Source: JAEZDC01 sp036676415 (lineage in GTDB: Bacteria; Bacteroidota; Bacteroidia; Chitinophagales; Chitinophagaceae). From it: a stretch of DNA of 64,000 bases. Numbering within the stretch: the first letter of the stretch is position 1; each line of letters opens with the position of its first letter. A program made the position numbers and the translations under genes. Location of the stretch: the NCBI GenBank assembly GCA_036676415.1, contig JAKFCX010000021.1:124001-188000 (forward strand), read 5' to 3'. Shown piece after piece: positions 17,100-26,800 of this stretch. The notes beneath the pieces are model-generated. The model did no database searches, was not told the DNA's origin, and saw only the letters and a list, made by a program, of their open reading frames with translations.

Positions 17100-17712
17100 G
17101 GACGGATTATTTTAAAAAAGCAAAAGGTAAAAGCGCCTGCGGCTAAAAGAAGCTAAGCCGTCACCAGGAGTAATGGTGACTGTAGCGTAGGAGCGAAGCG
17201 AGCCGTCAAAAGACACCGGCGGAGGTATTGACAGAGGTGGCTGCGAGCACCGCTGGCTGGGGCATCCAGAACAATGACTGCAAAGGAATGTGGATGCACA
17301 GTAAGGCACTTGCGTTAAGGATACCGAAGGTATAAGGGTAGGTCTGTGAAGCAAGTGCCGTAACGCAGCCCAGCGGTACGCAGGCTCGCCTATATGAGCA
17401 ACGGGTGGATTTACAGGGTATCGAAATGCAACTAAGGGAGTGGGCTTGAAGTGCATGATCGATAAAGCATGTGCTTATTGGCATCAAAAAAGATTTGTGC
17501 GGAGGCGATGACAAAAAGCCATGCTGAGTGTGTTTGCCTGCACGCAAAGTAGAACGGACGCAAGTAAATGAGATATGCTGGAAAGACACAGGAGTTGCCG
17601 AATGAAAACAAGGAACAGCAAATAGTATGACAAGCTCTTAACCCTTGCAGGTGGCTGAGGAACGAAGCTCCACCTGACAAGGGCATGCAGTGAAAAGCAG
17701 TGCGATAAAGGA
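17100..17712 (+). other. Element B: hairpin-rich, GC-rich non-coding stretch
   Basis: About 600 bp of clearly higher GC than its surroundings, with a series of hairpins: GTCACC..GGTGAC (17160-17180); GGCACTTGC (17305) with GCAAGTGCC (17351) closing over a perfect ATACCGAAGGTAT; and a 13-bp stem with one bulge, CCCTTGCAGGTGG with CCACCTGACAAGGG (17642-17683). The overlapping minus-strand frames here have Cys/Ser/His-rich, low-sense products and no starts of note, so I treat the stretch as non-coding. It shares GTGGCTGCGAGCAC with element C at 51.7 kb. No known RNA family is recognised. The coding strand of any RNA is undecided. Confidence 0.5.
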
Positions 17713-17713
17713 C

Positions 17714-17748
17714 ATAAAAAAAGCCACTGCTTTTGACTGCAATGGCTT
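17714..17748 (-). terminator. Rho-independent terminator after the lipoprotein gene at 17807
   Basis: On the minus strand AAGCCATTGC and GCAGTGGCTT pair with one U-G wobble, and TTTTTTT follows. It is 59 bp after the stop of the 17807 gene. Confidence 0.75.
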
Positions 17749-17806
17749 GGCATATCTATTTAGCTGACGAAGTTTGAGAGAGACCTATTTACCTGATTCT
17801 ATAGTT

Positions 17807-18133
17807 TTAATAAACATCTTCAAGACCAATAGATTTTATAACCCAGTTAGAATCACAATAATATCTGAGACGCGAATGATGTTTGTTAAACTTGAAAACA
17901 ACAATATCTTTCTTTTTCAAGTCTCTTAAAACAACGGTCTTTCTTTCTTCCAACCTAATTGTGTCTCGAAGATCTATAAGATACTTCTGAACAATAAGCT
18001 CTTCCTTTGACACCAATTCGAATTTACTTCCTGGATACCGCCTATACAAATCATCTAGGGCAAAGTTGTGGTAGCAAGCACTCAGTAATAGTGTTGAAAG
18101 GACAATATAAGCTATCGTTAACTTCGCGTCCAT
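17807..18133 (-). CDS. Small lipoprotein downstream of the RHS operon
   Basis: A 108-residue protein with signal peptide and lipobox (LSTLLLSAC, Cys20) and a charged mature domain (LRDTIRLEERKTVVLRDLKKKD). Not recognised. It lies 155 bp after the 219-residue lipoprotein of the RHS operon on the same strand and ends in a terminator, so it may be the last gene of that unit and a second immunity candidate. Confidence 0.6.
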   Translation of the reverse strand: MDAKLTIAYIVLSTLLLSACYHNFALDDLYRRYPGSKFELVSKEELIVQKYLIDLRDTIRLEERKTVVLRDLKKKDIVVFKFNKHHSRLRYYCDSNWVIKSIGLEDVY

Positions 18134-18288
18134 CTCTCAATTAAACCTCAGTCTGCTTTATTGAATGTCCGTAATCCGATTGAAAGAATATTCCAGGCAG
18201 AATCAGAATTTATCCTCATGTAAGTGCCTGTTCTTGTTAAATTTAAATACATATATTTTTTGGTTTCGCTGCAATGTTCGAGTTTCAT

Positions 18289-18948
18289 CTAAATTTTTAT
18301 TAATTTACTCTTATTTAGATATAGTGTACGATTATTTTTTACCGTAAGTGTATCCGCAAACTTTACCCTTGCAAAATCATACGGATGAACAACAAAATTT
18401 AAAACAATACTTTTTCCTTCATTGCTTTCACTACTAACGTTTATTCTGGAAGAATATAATGTATCAATTTTAGGAGCTGATGATAGTAAACCGGAATAAG
18501 AAAGGTAGGATTTAACCTGTATTACCTCTACTTTGTAATCAAGAGAAAACACCGTATCTTTTGCAACTACGTATGTCTTATCGTCATTGATAAAAACAAT
18601 AGATTTAATATTGGTCACAGCATTGTCACTATTACAATGTACTTCGACATGCGTTCTATTGCTACTTACGTTTTTATTAATAACACTTTCAACATCTATT
18701 TTTTTTATATTATTATCAGTTAGTCCCAATAAATACACTTTATCATCATATGATTCCCATCCTCCCTTAGAATACTGCAGTACTCCCATTTCACTTCTTA
18801 AAAAATATTCAAACATTTTAGTACTGTCATTAAATTTAAATTCAATACTCTTAGTGTCGCTATAAGTTCCGTTTAACTGATCGGTACTCGCACATTGTGC
18901 AAAAAAGAGTAGCGACAAAACTGATATAGTGCTTATTGGTCTTTTCAT
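18289..18948 (-). CDS. Lipoprotein, candidate immunity protein for the RHS toxin
   Basis: A 219-residue lipoprotein (SLLFFAQC lipobox, Cys19) with a beta-rich mature chain and no recognised domain. Its start lies 4 bp after the stop of the RHS gene, so the two are co-transcribed. In polymorphic toxin systems the gene right after the toxin usually encodes its immunity protein. A lipoprotein facing the periplasm would suit a metallopeptidase toxin acting there. This role is an inference from position. Confidence 0.65.
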   Translation of the reverse strand: MKRPISTISVLSLLFFAQCASTDQLNGTYSDTKSIEFKFNDSTKMFEYFLRSEMGVLQYSKGGWESYDDKVYLLGLTDNNIKKIDVESVINKNVSSNRTHVEVHCNSDNAVTNIKSIVFINDDKTYVVAKDTVFSLDYKVEVIQVKSYLSYSGLLSSAPKIDTLYSSRINVSSESNEGKSIVLNFVVHPYDFARVKFADTLTVKNNRTLYLNKSKLIKI

Positions 18949-18952
18949 ATAA

Positions 18953-21900
18953 TTAGAAGGTTATTCTTAAAAGATTAAAAATTGTATTTACCATATTCCG
19001 AACATGCGGATAAATCGGAATACCATTGCCTCCGGCATCGCTTCCATTTATTCCACCGACATAAAAGGCATTAATATTATTCATTGATCTGGGAACTCCT
19101 CCCATGGTTGACGATGGCATGCTGCTAGGACTAAAAGCATATTGCGCTTGATATGCGGCGATTTCTGCATTTGCATTTACCTGCTGGGCTGCAAAAGTTG
19201 TGGCTCCCTGAAATAAAATAGGGTTAGCTGTATTATCTAATTGGAAGGTAAACATGTGTTGAATGGCACCTTGAACTGCATGTGTTAACTCGTGAACTGC
19301 ATTAACATCATTTAAAACACTCATAACAACTACACTTTGGTTGCTACCATTAACACTCATGGTCTTTAACATTACTCCTCCTTCTGTAGAACCTGTTGGT
19401 AATTGGTTAAATGTGTACGCCTGAGTTTGGTCGTCTCTTATTGCATTTAAATTTCCAAGTGTGTTAGTGTTAGTGGCAATTCGTGCATTAACATTAGTTA
19501 AATTACCTCTCAATCTATCAGCTTTTGTTGTGTTGCCTTTAGCTTCTGCAGCGGCAATTTTTTTATTAAGTTTAGTAGCTTGCTTACTTAAAGACCTGTT
19601 AGTTTTGTTTAACCGCTTTTCAATTCGAGCCGCTCTTTTATGGTCTGCTTTAGTTAAAAGACTGTCTCCTAATGGGTCATTGTATGAGATTGGATTATTA
19701 CCCATAGAAGCATATGGGGTTTCAGAATAATTCGGTCTGGGATCTATCTGCCAAAATCTTCCTATTTGCGGGTCAAGACTGCGGTAAAATGTTTCATACA
19801 ATTCAAGTCCACTACCATCACTAAAATTCTTACTTGCTAACTCACTTCCTGCATTCCATTTTCTATTATTCTCTGCTGTATTTGCTGCTCGTGAAGAAAT
19901 TCCAGACATTACTAACCCAAACGGATAATAATGCGTTTCCTCCACTAATGGACTTCTTTTATGAGTTATATGGAGATCGTCAAAATACATCGGATAAGTA
20001 TCATTGGTATTGCTTACATAAATATACAAAAAACCATTTCGTGGGATCTCTATTCCCGCACCCTCATCAATTTGCAAAAGTTCTTTTTGTTGTCCGCATC
20101 CATCTCCATCATGAAGCCCAACAAGTGGAACTTGCCCTCCGTCAATAAGAGCAAATGTTTCATCATCAAGCAAAATCCAATTTAGGTACCCACATCCACT
20201 GCCTTCGTAATTATTTTGGCCCTCCAAAAATTGCTGAACACCTGATAACAACATCCCGGATGTTACGTTTGAAGCTCCACCTTTAGTTCCTGTGTTAATA
20301 ATACCTCCGGCAAGCAAGTTAGATACTATCTCTTCTAAAGGATCAGTATCCGTTGGATTGTTTCCAGTTTCATTGCTATCCCACCATCCAAATACTTTTG
20401 GGCTTACAACATCGCCTGCCATTACCTTCAGTACTTTTCCCGCACCTACGATTACTGCACCTTCCTCCGCAGGCCCTAATTTTTGAACTTTTTGATTTTC
20501 CGGGTCTTCATCAAAGCACTCGGGCTTCTCAACTAAATTGACACGATTATTGAAAAGTAGATCTTCGGATTGGTCATACGCCTGCTCCATAGTACACAAA
20601 TACGCGTCCTCCTTCTGTTCATCAGTAAGCACCATTCTGATATTACCTAAGTGATCTTTTATAAAATAATCATAGGACAGAGAATTTAGATTTCCTGGGT
20701 CTGCTAATCGCGCTCGTCCTTCTTCATGTGGAATAAGTTGCAAGGTGTCATTATGATAAACTACCCCTCCTATATAAATAGTTATAGTGGTTTTTACTGA
20801 ACTGCCAGTACTATCTACAGTGCGTTTTGCTTGTTTATTTCCTATTGCATCGTAAAAATATTTTATCGTGCCTTTCCCGAAAACTCGAATGGAATCAGGT
20901 AGATTTAGATGGTTATAAATAATGGAACTTATTTTTTTGTTTTGATCTAGAACCAAATTTCCATTAACATCATAATCGTAGTCGTCATTACTATTTGATC
21001 CATCTTTGAAGTCGCCGAGCTTGTAATCTGCTGTTTGTGCATCGGTAACTTTTGCAAGCTTATTGCTATTTGTTAAATAGTTATAGGTTAAATTATCTAT
21101 CTCATCACTTGTATTAATTTGAAGACCCATATGCCACATCTTTAAGATATTGCCATTAAGATCATATGCAGTTGTTGGGTCTGATCCATTTCCCATTTTC
21201 ATTGAGTAATCAATACCGTCTGAATTGGCCCAAGTACTACCTGCCCCTTCCTTGAAATCAGCCTTCATTAATCTTCCAAGCGGATCATAACTGAATCCAT
21301 AAGACCGCTGTTTATCGCTGCCATTACTTTGCCACCTAATACCAGCAATATTTCCGTTGAGTTGATCTTGATTGAATCCAACGTCATAACAAAGCTCCAT
21401 ACCAAACCAATTCATACCACTACCTCTAGCGTAATTTTTATTAATCCCTCGTAACCAACCTCTGATATTATAGGAATAGTCTAAAGTTTCAGCGGGAGTC
21501 GACGTATAAGCTCCGTTTTCGTCTTTTAATTGACCCAGCAATTTCTGTTTTAATGTCCCAAGCTCATCATAAGTATTTCGTGCAACAGTTACTTCAGGAG
21601 AATTGTTTATTTTTTTATTAATGGATGTAATTCTTCCAACATAATCATATTGATACTTTGTCAAAATGATATATCGTTGGGAATTTGTACCACTTTTGGC
21701 ATGACCAACCAACGAGCGCAAAACCTTTCCAGAAAAATCATACTGCATCGTGGTCGTATCCTTGCCGCCAGAATAATTCGTACTATGTATTTGATTCACT
21801 CTAGCTCTGTCATCATAGAAATTTACACTGTACAGATATGTAGATGTACCAAGAACCTTTGTCTTAGTTCCAGTGATCATTCCCCAAGTTAAATAGCTTG

Positions 21901-23260
21901 CCGTTATTGATTGAGGATAGGGCGAACTTGTGCTAGCAGTATAGAAATAGCTAGTATTGGAATTATACGTTGTGATAAGACTTGATGAGAGGCCGCTGCC
22001 ACTACCAGAAACCCACGTATAATCATCATAATAGGTTTCCGTAAGAGGTTCTGCCAAATAGCTCGAAGCCAATGAATGGATGAGTTCTATGTCTCCCGAA
22101 ACCGCATCTTGTAGGCCTTCCCTGTCAATATCAAATGTTATCATGTATGTACCGACAGGTCTGTTCAATTGATCGTAAGTATTTCCTATCCATATGGTGT
22201 TATTCTGATTGTTTGCGTCCTGAGTCGCCACTAAGCGATCTCTGGAGTCGTACACCATACTTACCTCTCCTGCACCCGGAATTTTTTTTATGACTAATCT
22301 TTTCTCTCGGTCATATTCATAGCGAAAGCAAAGTTCATCCTTAATAGTTGTTGTAATTATCCAATCTGCACTTATAGCTTCAGTTGCCTTTGGAGGAATC
22401 ACAAACCTCAAATTACCCAAATCATCATACACGTAGTAAGTACATAACCACCCTGTGTGGTGTGTAGAAGGAGAAGCAGCTAACTGTGTTTTCTTTAGAA
22501 TAACCTGCCCTTCCTTGTCACGATATTCAATTGCTTTCTTCCCGTGCTCATCTATCGAAATACTTTTGTATAGCTCACCTGATGGATATTTACCACTGCT
22601 TGTTGGAGAACTTCCTGCAGTCATGCTAATATTCCATATTCTTACACTATCGGAAACAATATTTGAACCATCTCTTTTGACTACTCCTATATGACTACCA
22701 CCCCAACTGTTGCCTGGTGCGAACAGTGTATCCACCCTGTTAAGAAGCGAATTCTCAAAAAGCGTTTTATTATAAAATACTTGCTCACCCACGTTACCTG
22801 GATTATATGTTCCATTGGTATAATAACTTGCTTGAGCATTAAATGGATCAGTCTTAAATTTACCGTCAGACGTATTACCGGTTATTTGAACATAAGGAAG
22901 GTATTTAAAGATTTCTCTTCCAAAAGCATCATAAAGAATAGGTGCTACTAGGTCTTTTCCTGCAGGACTAATTTTTTTAATAACTGTTTGTACTGAACGC
23001 CCTAAACCATCGTAGTACTGAGTTTTTTGTTTTACCTCGGATACAGTTCGCGTAGTATCCATAACATTCGCTTCACTTGAATAAGGTTTGCTAGCCTCCC
23101 ATATTCTAACAAAATTAACTTTGGTATCAGTCCCATAGCTACTGGGCACTGGGTTTACTTTACTAGTGTGTACAGAGGCTGGCCTGGTAGTTGTGTCGGG
23201 CTTAACTTGAGCTTTTGCCCCTAAAGAAAAAAGAGCGGCAATTACAATAATTCTTTTCAT
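18953..23260 (-). CDS. RHS-repeat polymorphic toxin with C-terminal HExxH metallopeptidase domain
   Basis: A 1,435-residue secreted protein. Signal peptide at 1-17; a DUF6443-type N-terminal domain (QKTQYYDGLGRSVQT); a long run of RHS/YD repeats (YDYVGRITS, YDPLGRLMKA, YDVNGNLVL), which form a beta-shell around the toxin; and the RHS core (YRSLDPQIGRFWQIDP) closing with YNDPLGD at 1195-1199, the usual self-cleavage site. The last 236 residues are the variable toxin. They start with a Lys/Arg coiled coil and contain HELTH (1323-1327) and, 39 residues on, Glu1366 in NAEIAAYQAQ, which fits a gluzincin-type zinc peptidase. The signal peptide and lack of VgrG/PAAR suggest Sec export. The partners lie upstream in the same operon. 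Confidence 0.9.
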   Translation of the reverse strand: MKRIIVIAALFSLGAKAQVKPDTTTRPASVHTSKVNPVPSSYGTDTKVNFVRIWEASKPYSSEANVMDTTRTVSEVKQKTQYYDGLGRSVQTVIKKISPAGKDLVAPILYDAFGREIFKYLPYVQITGNTSDGKFKTDPFNAQASYYTNGTYNPGNVGEQVFYNKTLFENSLLNRVDTLFAPGNSWGGSHIGVVKRDGSNIVSDSVRIWNISMTAGSSPTSSGKYPSGELYKSISIDEHGKKAIEYRDKEGQVILKKTQLAASPSTHHTGWLCTYYVYDDLGNLRFVIPPKATEAISADWIITTTIKDELCFRYEYDREKRLVIKKIPGAGEVSMVYDSRDRLVATQDANNQNNTIWIGNTYDQLNRPVGTYMITFDIDREGLQDAVSGDIELIHSLASSYLAEPLTETYYDDYTWVSGSGSGLSSSLITTYNSNTSYFYTASTSSPYPQSITASYLTWGMITGTKTKVLGTSTYLYSVNFYDDRARVNQIHSTNYSGGKDTTTMQYDFSGKVLRSLVGHAKSGTNSQRYIILTKYQYDYVGRITSINKKINNSPEVTVARNTYDELGTLKQKLLGQLKDENGAYTSTPAETLDYSYNIRGWLRGINKNYARGSGMNWFGMELCYDVGFNQDQLNGNIAGIRWQSNGSDKQRSYGFSYDPLGRLMKADFKEGAGSTWANSDGIDYSMKMGNGSDPTTAYDLNGNILKMWHMGLQINTSDEIDNLTYNYLTNSNKLAKVTDAQTADYKLGDFKDGSNSNDDYDYDVNGNLVLDQNKKISSIIYNHLNLPDSIRVFGKGTIKYFYDAIGNKQAKRTVDSTGSSVKTTITIYIGGVVYHNDTLQLIPHEEGRARLADPGNLNSLSYDYFIKDHLGNIRMVLTDEQKEDAYLCTMEQAYDQSEDLLFNNRVNLVEKPECFDEDPENQKVQKLGPAEEGAVIVGAGKVLKVMAGDVVSPKVFGWWDSNETGNNPTDTDPLEEIVSNLLAGGIINTGTKGGASNVTSGMLLSGVQQFLEGQNNYEGSGCGYLNWILLDDETFALIDGGQVPLVGLHDGDGCGQQKELLQIDEGAGIEIPRNGFLYIYVSNTNDTYPMYFDDLHITHKRSPLVEETHYYPFGLVMSGISSRAANTAENNRKWNAGSELASKNFSDGSGLELYETFYRSLDPQIGRFWQIDPRPNYSETPYASMGNNPISYNDPLGDSLLTKADHKRAARIEKRLNKTNRSLSKQATKLNKKIAAAEAKGNTTKADRLRGNLTNVNARIATNTNTLGNLNAIRDDQTQAYTFNQLPTGSTEGGVMLKTMSVNGSNQSVVVMSVLNDVNAVHELTHAVQGAIQHMFTFQLDNTANPILFQGATTFAAQQVNANAEIAAYQAQYAFSPSSMPSSTMGGVPRSMNNINAFYVGGINGSDAGGNGIPIYPHVRNMVNTIFNLLRITF

Positions 23261-23270
23261 TTCGTGGAAA

Positions 23271-26200
23271 TTACTGTTGTGAAGAGGTTTGGTATTTGTA
23301 CTCTATTACTTTAATTACGTTTTTATCCTGATCTCGAATCAATCGTAACCTTCCGAAAGTGTCATATTCGTAATAGGTTATCCTATTATTAAAATCGCAA
23401 TGAGCTGTCACGCCTTTTAAAGGTGTATGGGCATAAGTATTCATCACCGCTCCCTTAGGATAAAGCCTAACTTCATCTATATAACCACTTCCAGAAATAG
23501 TTATTGAAGTATTGCCGCTGGCCTGATGCTCATAATATGTCCATCCATCAACGGTTTTACCGGTCTTTGTACTCGCACTACCTGTAACAGTATAAGAACC
23601 ATTCTTACTCCAATAGCTAACGAGATAGGTTTTTGTATTATCTAACCCTGTTTTTGAAATACTTCCAGCCGATAAGGAATAACATTTTCCGCCGGTGGGA
23701 GAGGTGCCATCAGAAGTAGGAGATCCGCTATATGACCAATTTCCTTTTCCTGTACTCTCAAAAGACGAATAAGCTATATTAGTACTATCAGATCCAAGAG
23801 CTTCGCAAGTAAGATGCACTCCAGCATAGTCCCATATATATGCAGAGGTCAGGTCATTGGCTTTGCTTTGTTGAACTATGTTTCCGAGTGTGTCATATTT
23901 ATGAAATGCAAACTTTCCCTTGTAATTTGAATCCTTAATGAAGTTGTTGCTACCATTGACAGTTGAAGAGTTGAAGTATGTAAGACCTAAGGGAGATGAT
24001 AATTCCAAATTATAAACTGAATCAGGTAATGCGCTATTTGGTTTATAGGTAAAAAGTTGTCCATCTATTATATGATCAACGCTGCTTATTGTTTTTATTC
24101 TATAAACCTCAATAGGCACTGAAATGATGTTTTTCTGTTTCAAGAGATGAATTCCTTTAGTCACATCATCACCACTACTCGATGAAGCATAGTCTAAAGG
24201 ATAATGCTTCTTAATAGTGATAAGTTCACCTTTACTGTTTAATGATGATTGTTGGCGTAACTGAAAATTATTTTTTGTATGCTCGTAGTTCGAAATACTT
24301 GTAACAATGTCAGTTCCATTTTCCTGGGAATAAGTAACTGTTGTATCAGATGACATATTGAACGCCTCGGCAACAGTGAGATATCCTGCATATACTAGGC
24401 CAGTCAAATCAAAAGCCCATCCGCTGTTTGCACCGTGAGATATAAGTTTCCCAATCTTAATTGATCTTACATACTTACGAGTCGTATCGGTAGTATGAAA
24501 TACATAAGCAATCCTCTTTTCCGTAACAGTGGAGTAACTGCTATTCTTAAAGGCAAAATCTTTTTCCTTTAAGAGTAACCCTCGTCGCCAATCTCGCTCG
24601 TTTGCACTTGGATATGGAAAGGAGAGATTCGCACTATCAGGATAATCAATAATAGTCGTATATGTAAGTTGCTTTTTCCCAAACTCACCATTTTCTCCGT
24701 AAGTAATTGTCACATTCCTATATCCAATTGGTTTCCCTCCAGTGAAAGACAAGGGATAATTAGGCATAGAATTATAACGTAATTGATAACAAGCGGCCCC
24801 TTGGTTGGGTGCGTCATCAACCAGGAAAGAATAATCAGGTAATTCCGGTGCATGACCACTTGAAACTGAGTCAGGAAGGAACCCATCAAAGGAATTATAC
24901 TCAAATTTTTGAACCACCGGCAAAGCATTAAAGCCAGCGCTGTCTACCATCTTTTTAATTCGCAGACCTCCCCACGGCTTCATAACATATCTATCGTACT
25001 TGTAAGGAATATTGTAAATATCTAAATTGTAAGAACAATATGGAGTTCCTGCATATTCAGTTTCTATAGATCCTGCAATCACATATGTGCCAGCGATAAG
25101 ATTCAAGGTATCATTATCATATACAACCTTATGATAATCTCCATAAGCACCCGATCTATAAATTTCCACTGTCATCAAATTGAAAACAAGTGGGTTTGCA
25201 CAATATTTAGATAAGTGAATCTTTAATAGTTTATATCCCAAGGGGCTAACTTCACCTGAACCTACAGTAAACGTATCAGAAAAGGTTACTAAGTAATTTC
25301 CACTGTTGTTAGAATTGTCTCGAAAGTGACCAATCATAATCGTTGAATCGTCTGGAGCGAACCCCTCAGGATAGAATTGACCATAGGTATTCCCTTCATA
25401 TTCGAAAGAGGACGTACCACCTGTTGGATACGTAATTTTTTCTAATATCCCTGCCTTTGCGTAAGCAGCATCTGGAGATTTATCTGCGCCAAGCCATTGT
25501 CCAAGGAGTGAAGTCTTATATCGTACAAAGGTTGTATTGCTCTTACCATTATAGAATCCCCAATAATCCTGAGCATTCGATAACCGGCAAGCCATTGGAG
25601 TAGAATTATAGTGAAATTTATAAGGAGAAATAATTGTACCTCCCGTACCTGTTTCAGTTAAACTATCAAGTCGGAGCCTATACGTATTATTATCTTCACA
25701 ACCACCTACTGTGTAAGTATCAAAATAGCCTGTATGAAATTTAAACGACTTTAGAGTATCGCTATTATTGTTTAAAATGATAACCCTGTTTAATGGGTAA
25801 TCAGTGGTGTTATCAAGCCTGGCTGTTCCTGATGTTTCAAATATGATTTTTCCGCCAGCAAAATTGATCTCCGATAATGTCTTGCCGTAGATAGCATTGA
25901 TGTTATAGCAATACGATAATTCTTCAGGACAATTACTATTAGGGTTTCCGTTCAAACGCAGATTTCGAGTCTCAACGATCTTGGTATTAAATGTTCCTCC
26001 TCCTCCATTGGTATAGGTGAATACAACCTTGTTACCCTTACCATCAATTATTTCATTGAGATACCAGGAAGTTACCACTGTAGTAGCCGAACCATTTGTA
26101 TACCCACTTGAACCGCTTCCACAATACGGTTCAGACATAGTTTGTTCATACGATTGGAAAAAAAACTGCACACCTCGTCCGTCCGTAATCTTCCACTGCG

Positions 26201-26783
26201 TGGTGCTTTCCAAATACTCAACTCGAATGTCAGATCTTGGATAGGCAAAAATTTGGTTCTCATTCGTTACAAAAAATTTCCCAGAAAATCCTCCGACATT
26301 GAATGAATATAGGTCTGCCTCTGGGTCAAGTGATTGGTTATATATTTCATATAAAAAGGTATCACGCTGTGCATTGCTGAGTTCATTATTATATAGTTGC
26401 TTTGCTTTTTGCGCCCCGCTGAATGTGGGAACTTCATCAGGAAGCCCTCTTACTGTACGAGAAATTATACCCCCGGCGTTTAACGCCCATCCAGTGCCAA
26501 CCCATGATGCCATTTCTTCTACCCGTACTCCACCTGCATGATAATCTAAAGTAACAGGAAGTTCTATGTCTCCTACTTTCACGGAATACAGCGGTATCGA
26601 AATATTTGGAATACCCGTATAGTAGCTTATCGGTGTTTCTCCGAATTTGCCAAGCGATGCAGCATTTGGTGATACAGGGGTCAGCTTGGGCAAATTTACC
26701 TGATAATTAGGGTTGTGTGATTGTCCAAATCCTACTTGCATGATGAAGAAGCAGAGCGTTAAGATGAAGAAGCTTTTGTTCAT
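23271..26783 (-). CDS. Large RHS/YD-wrapper-type partner protein
   Basis: A 1,170-residue secreted protein with signal peptide (LTLCFFIMQVGFG). The N-terminal part has the SpvB/TcB-like opening seen before Bacteroidota RHS genes (SLGKFGETPISYYTGIPNIS, ISRTVRGLPDE). The centre is a long beta-rich chain, with a CBM-like module at about 1010-1080 (STGKGNWSYSGSPTSDG), and the C-terminus ends in a YD repeat (NRITYYEYDTFGRLRLIRD). It lies 10 bp before the RHS toxin gene. Such pairs probably form one shell, as TcB and TcC do, but that is by analogy. Confidence 0.85.
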   Translation of the reverse strand: MNKSFFILTLCFFIMQVGFGQSHNPNYQVNLPKLTPVSPNAASLGKFGETPISYYTGIPNISIPLYSVKVGDIELPVTLDYHAGGVRVEEMASWVGTGWALNAGGIISRTVRGLPDEVPTFSGAQKAKQLYNNELSNAQRDTFLYEIYNQSLDPEADLYSFNVGGFSGKFFVTNENQIFAYPRSDIRVEYLESTTQWKITDGRGVQFFFQSYEQTMSEPYCGSGSSGYTNGSATTVVTSWYLNEIIDGKGNKVVFTYTNGGGGTFNTKIVETRNLRLNGNPNSNCPEELSYCYNINAIYGKTLSEINFAGGKIIFETSGTARLDNTTDYPLNRVIILNNNSDTLKSFKFHTGYFDTYTVGGCEDNNTYRLRLDSLTETGTGGTIISPYKFHYNSTPMACRLSNAQDYWGFYNGKSNTTFVRYKTSLLGQWLGADKSPDAAYAKAGILEKITYPTGGTSSFEYEGNTYGQFYPEGFAPDDSTIMIGHFRDNSNNSGNYLVTFSDTFTVGSGEVSPLGYKLLKIHLSKYCANPLVFNLMTVEIYRSGAYGDYHKVVYDNDTLNLIAGTYVIAGSIETEYAGTPYCSYNLDIYNIPYKYDRYVMKPWGGLRIKKMVDSAGFNALPVVQKFEYNSFDGFLPDSVSSGHAPELPDYSFLVDDAPNQGAACYQLRYNSMPNYPLSFTGGKPIGYRNVTITYGENGEFGKKQLTYTTIIDYPDSANLSFPYPSANERDWRRGLLLKEKDFAFKNSSYSTVTEKRIAYVFHTTDTTRKYVRSIKIGKLISHGANSGWAFDLTGLVYAGYLTVAEAFNMSSDTTVTYSQENGTDIVTSISNYEHTKNNFQLRQQSSLNSKGELITIKKHYPLDYASSSSGDDVTKGIHLLKQKNIISVPIEVYRIKTISSVDHIIDGQLFTYKPNSALPDSVYNLELSSPLGLTYFNSSTVNGSNNFIKDSNYKGKFAFHKYDTLGNIVQQSKANDLTSAYIWDYAGVHLTCEALGSDSTNIAYSSFESTGKGNWSYSGSPTSDGTSPTGGKCYSLSAGSISKTGLDNTKTYLVSYWSKNGSYTVTGSASTKTGKTVDGWTYYEHQASGNTSITISGSGYIDEVRLYPKGAVMNTYAHTPLKGVTAHCDFNNRITYYEYDTFGRLRLIRDQDKNVIKVIEYKYQTSSQQ

Positions 26784-26800
26784 ATTGAAAAGGGTTAAAT

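Noticed and set aside
17112..17753. Four overlapping minus-strand frames across element B
   Set aside because: Products are Cys/Ser/His/Pro-rich with no domain or sensible start; they are better explained as open frames in a GC-rich non-coding stretch.
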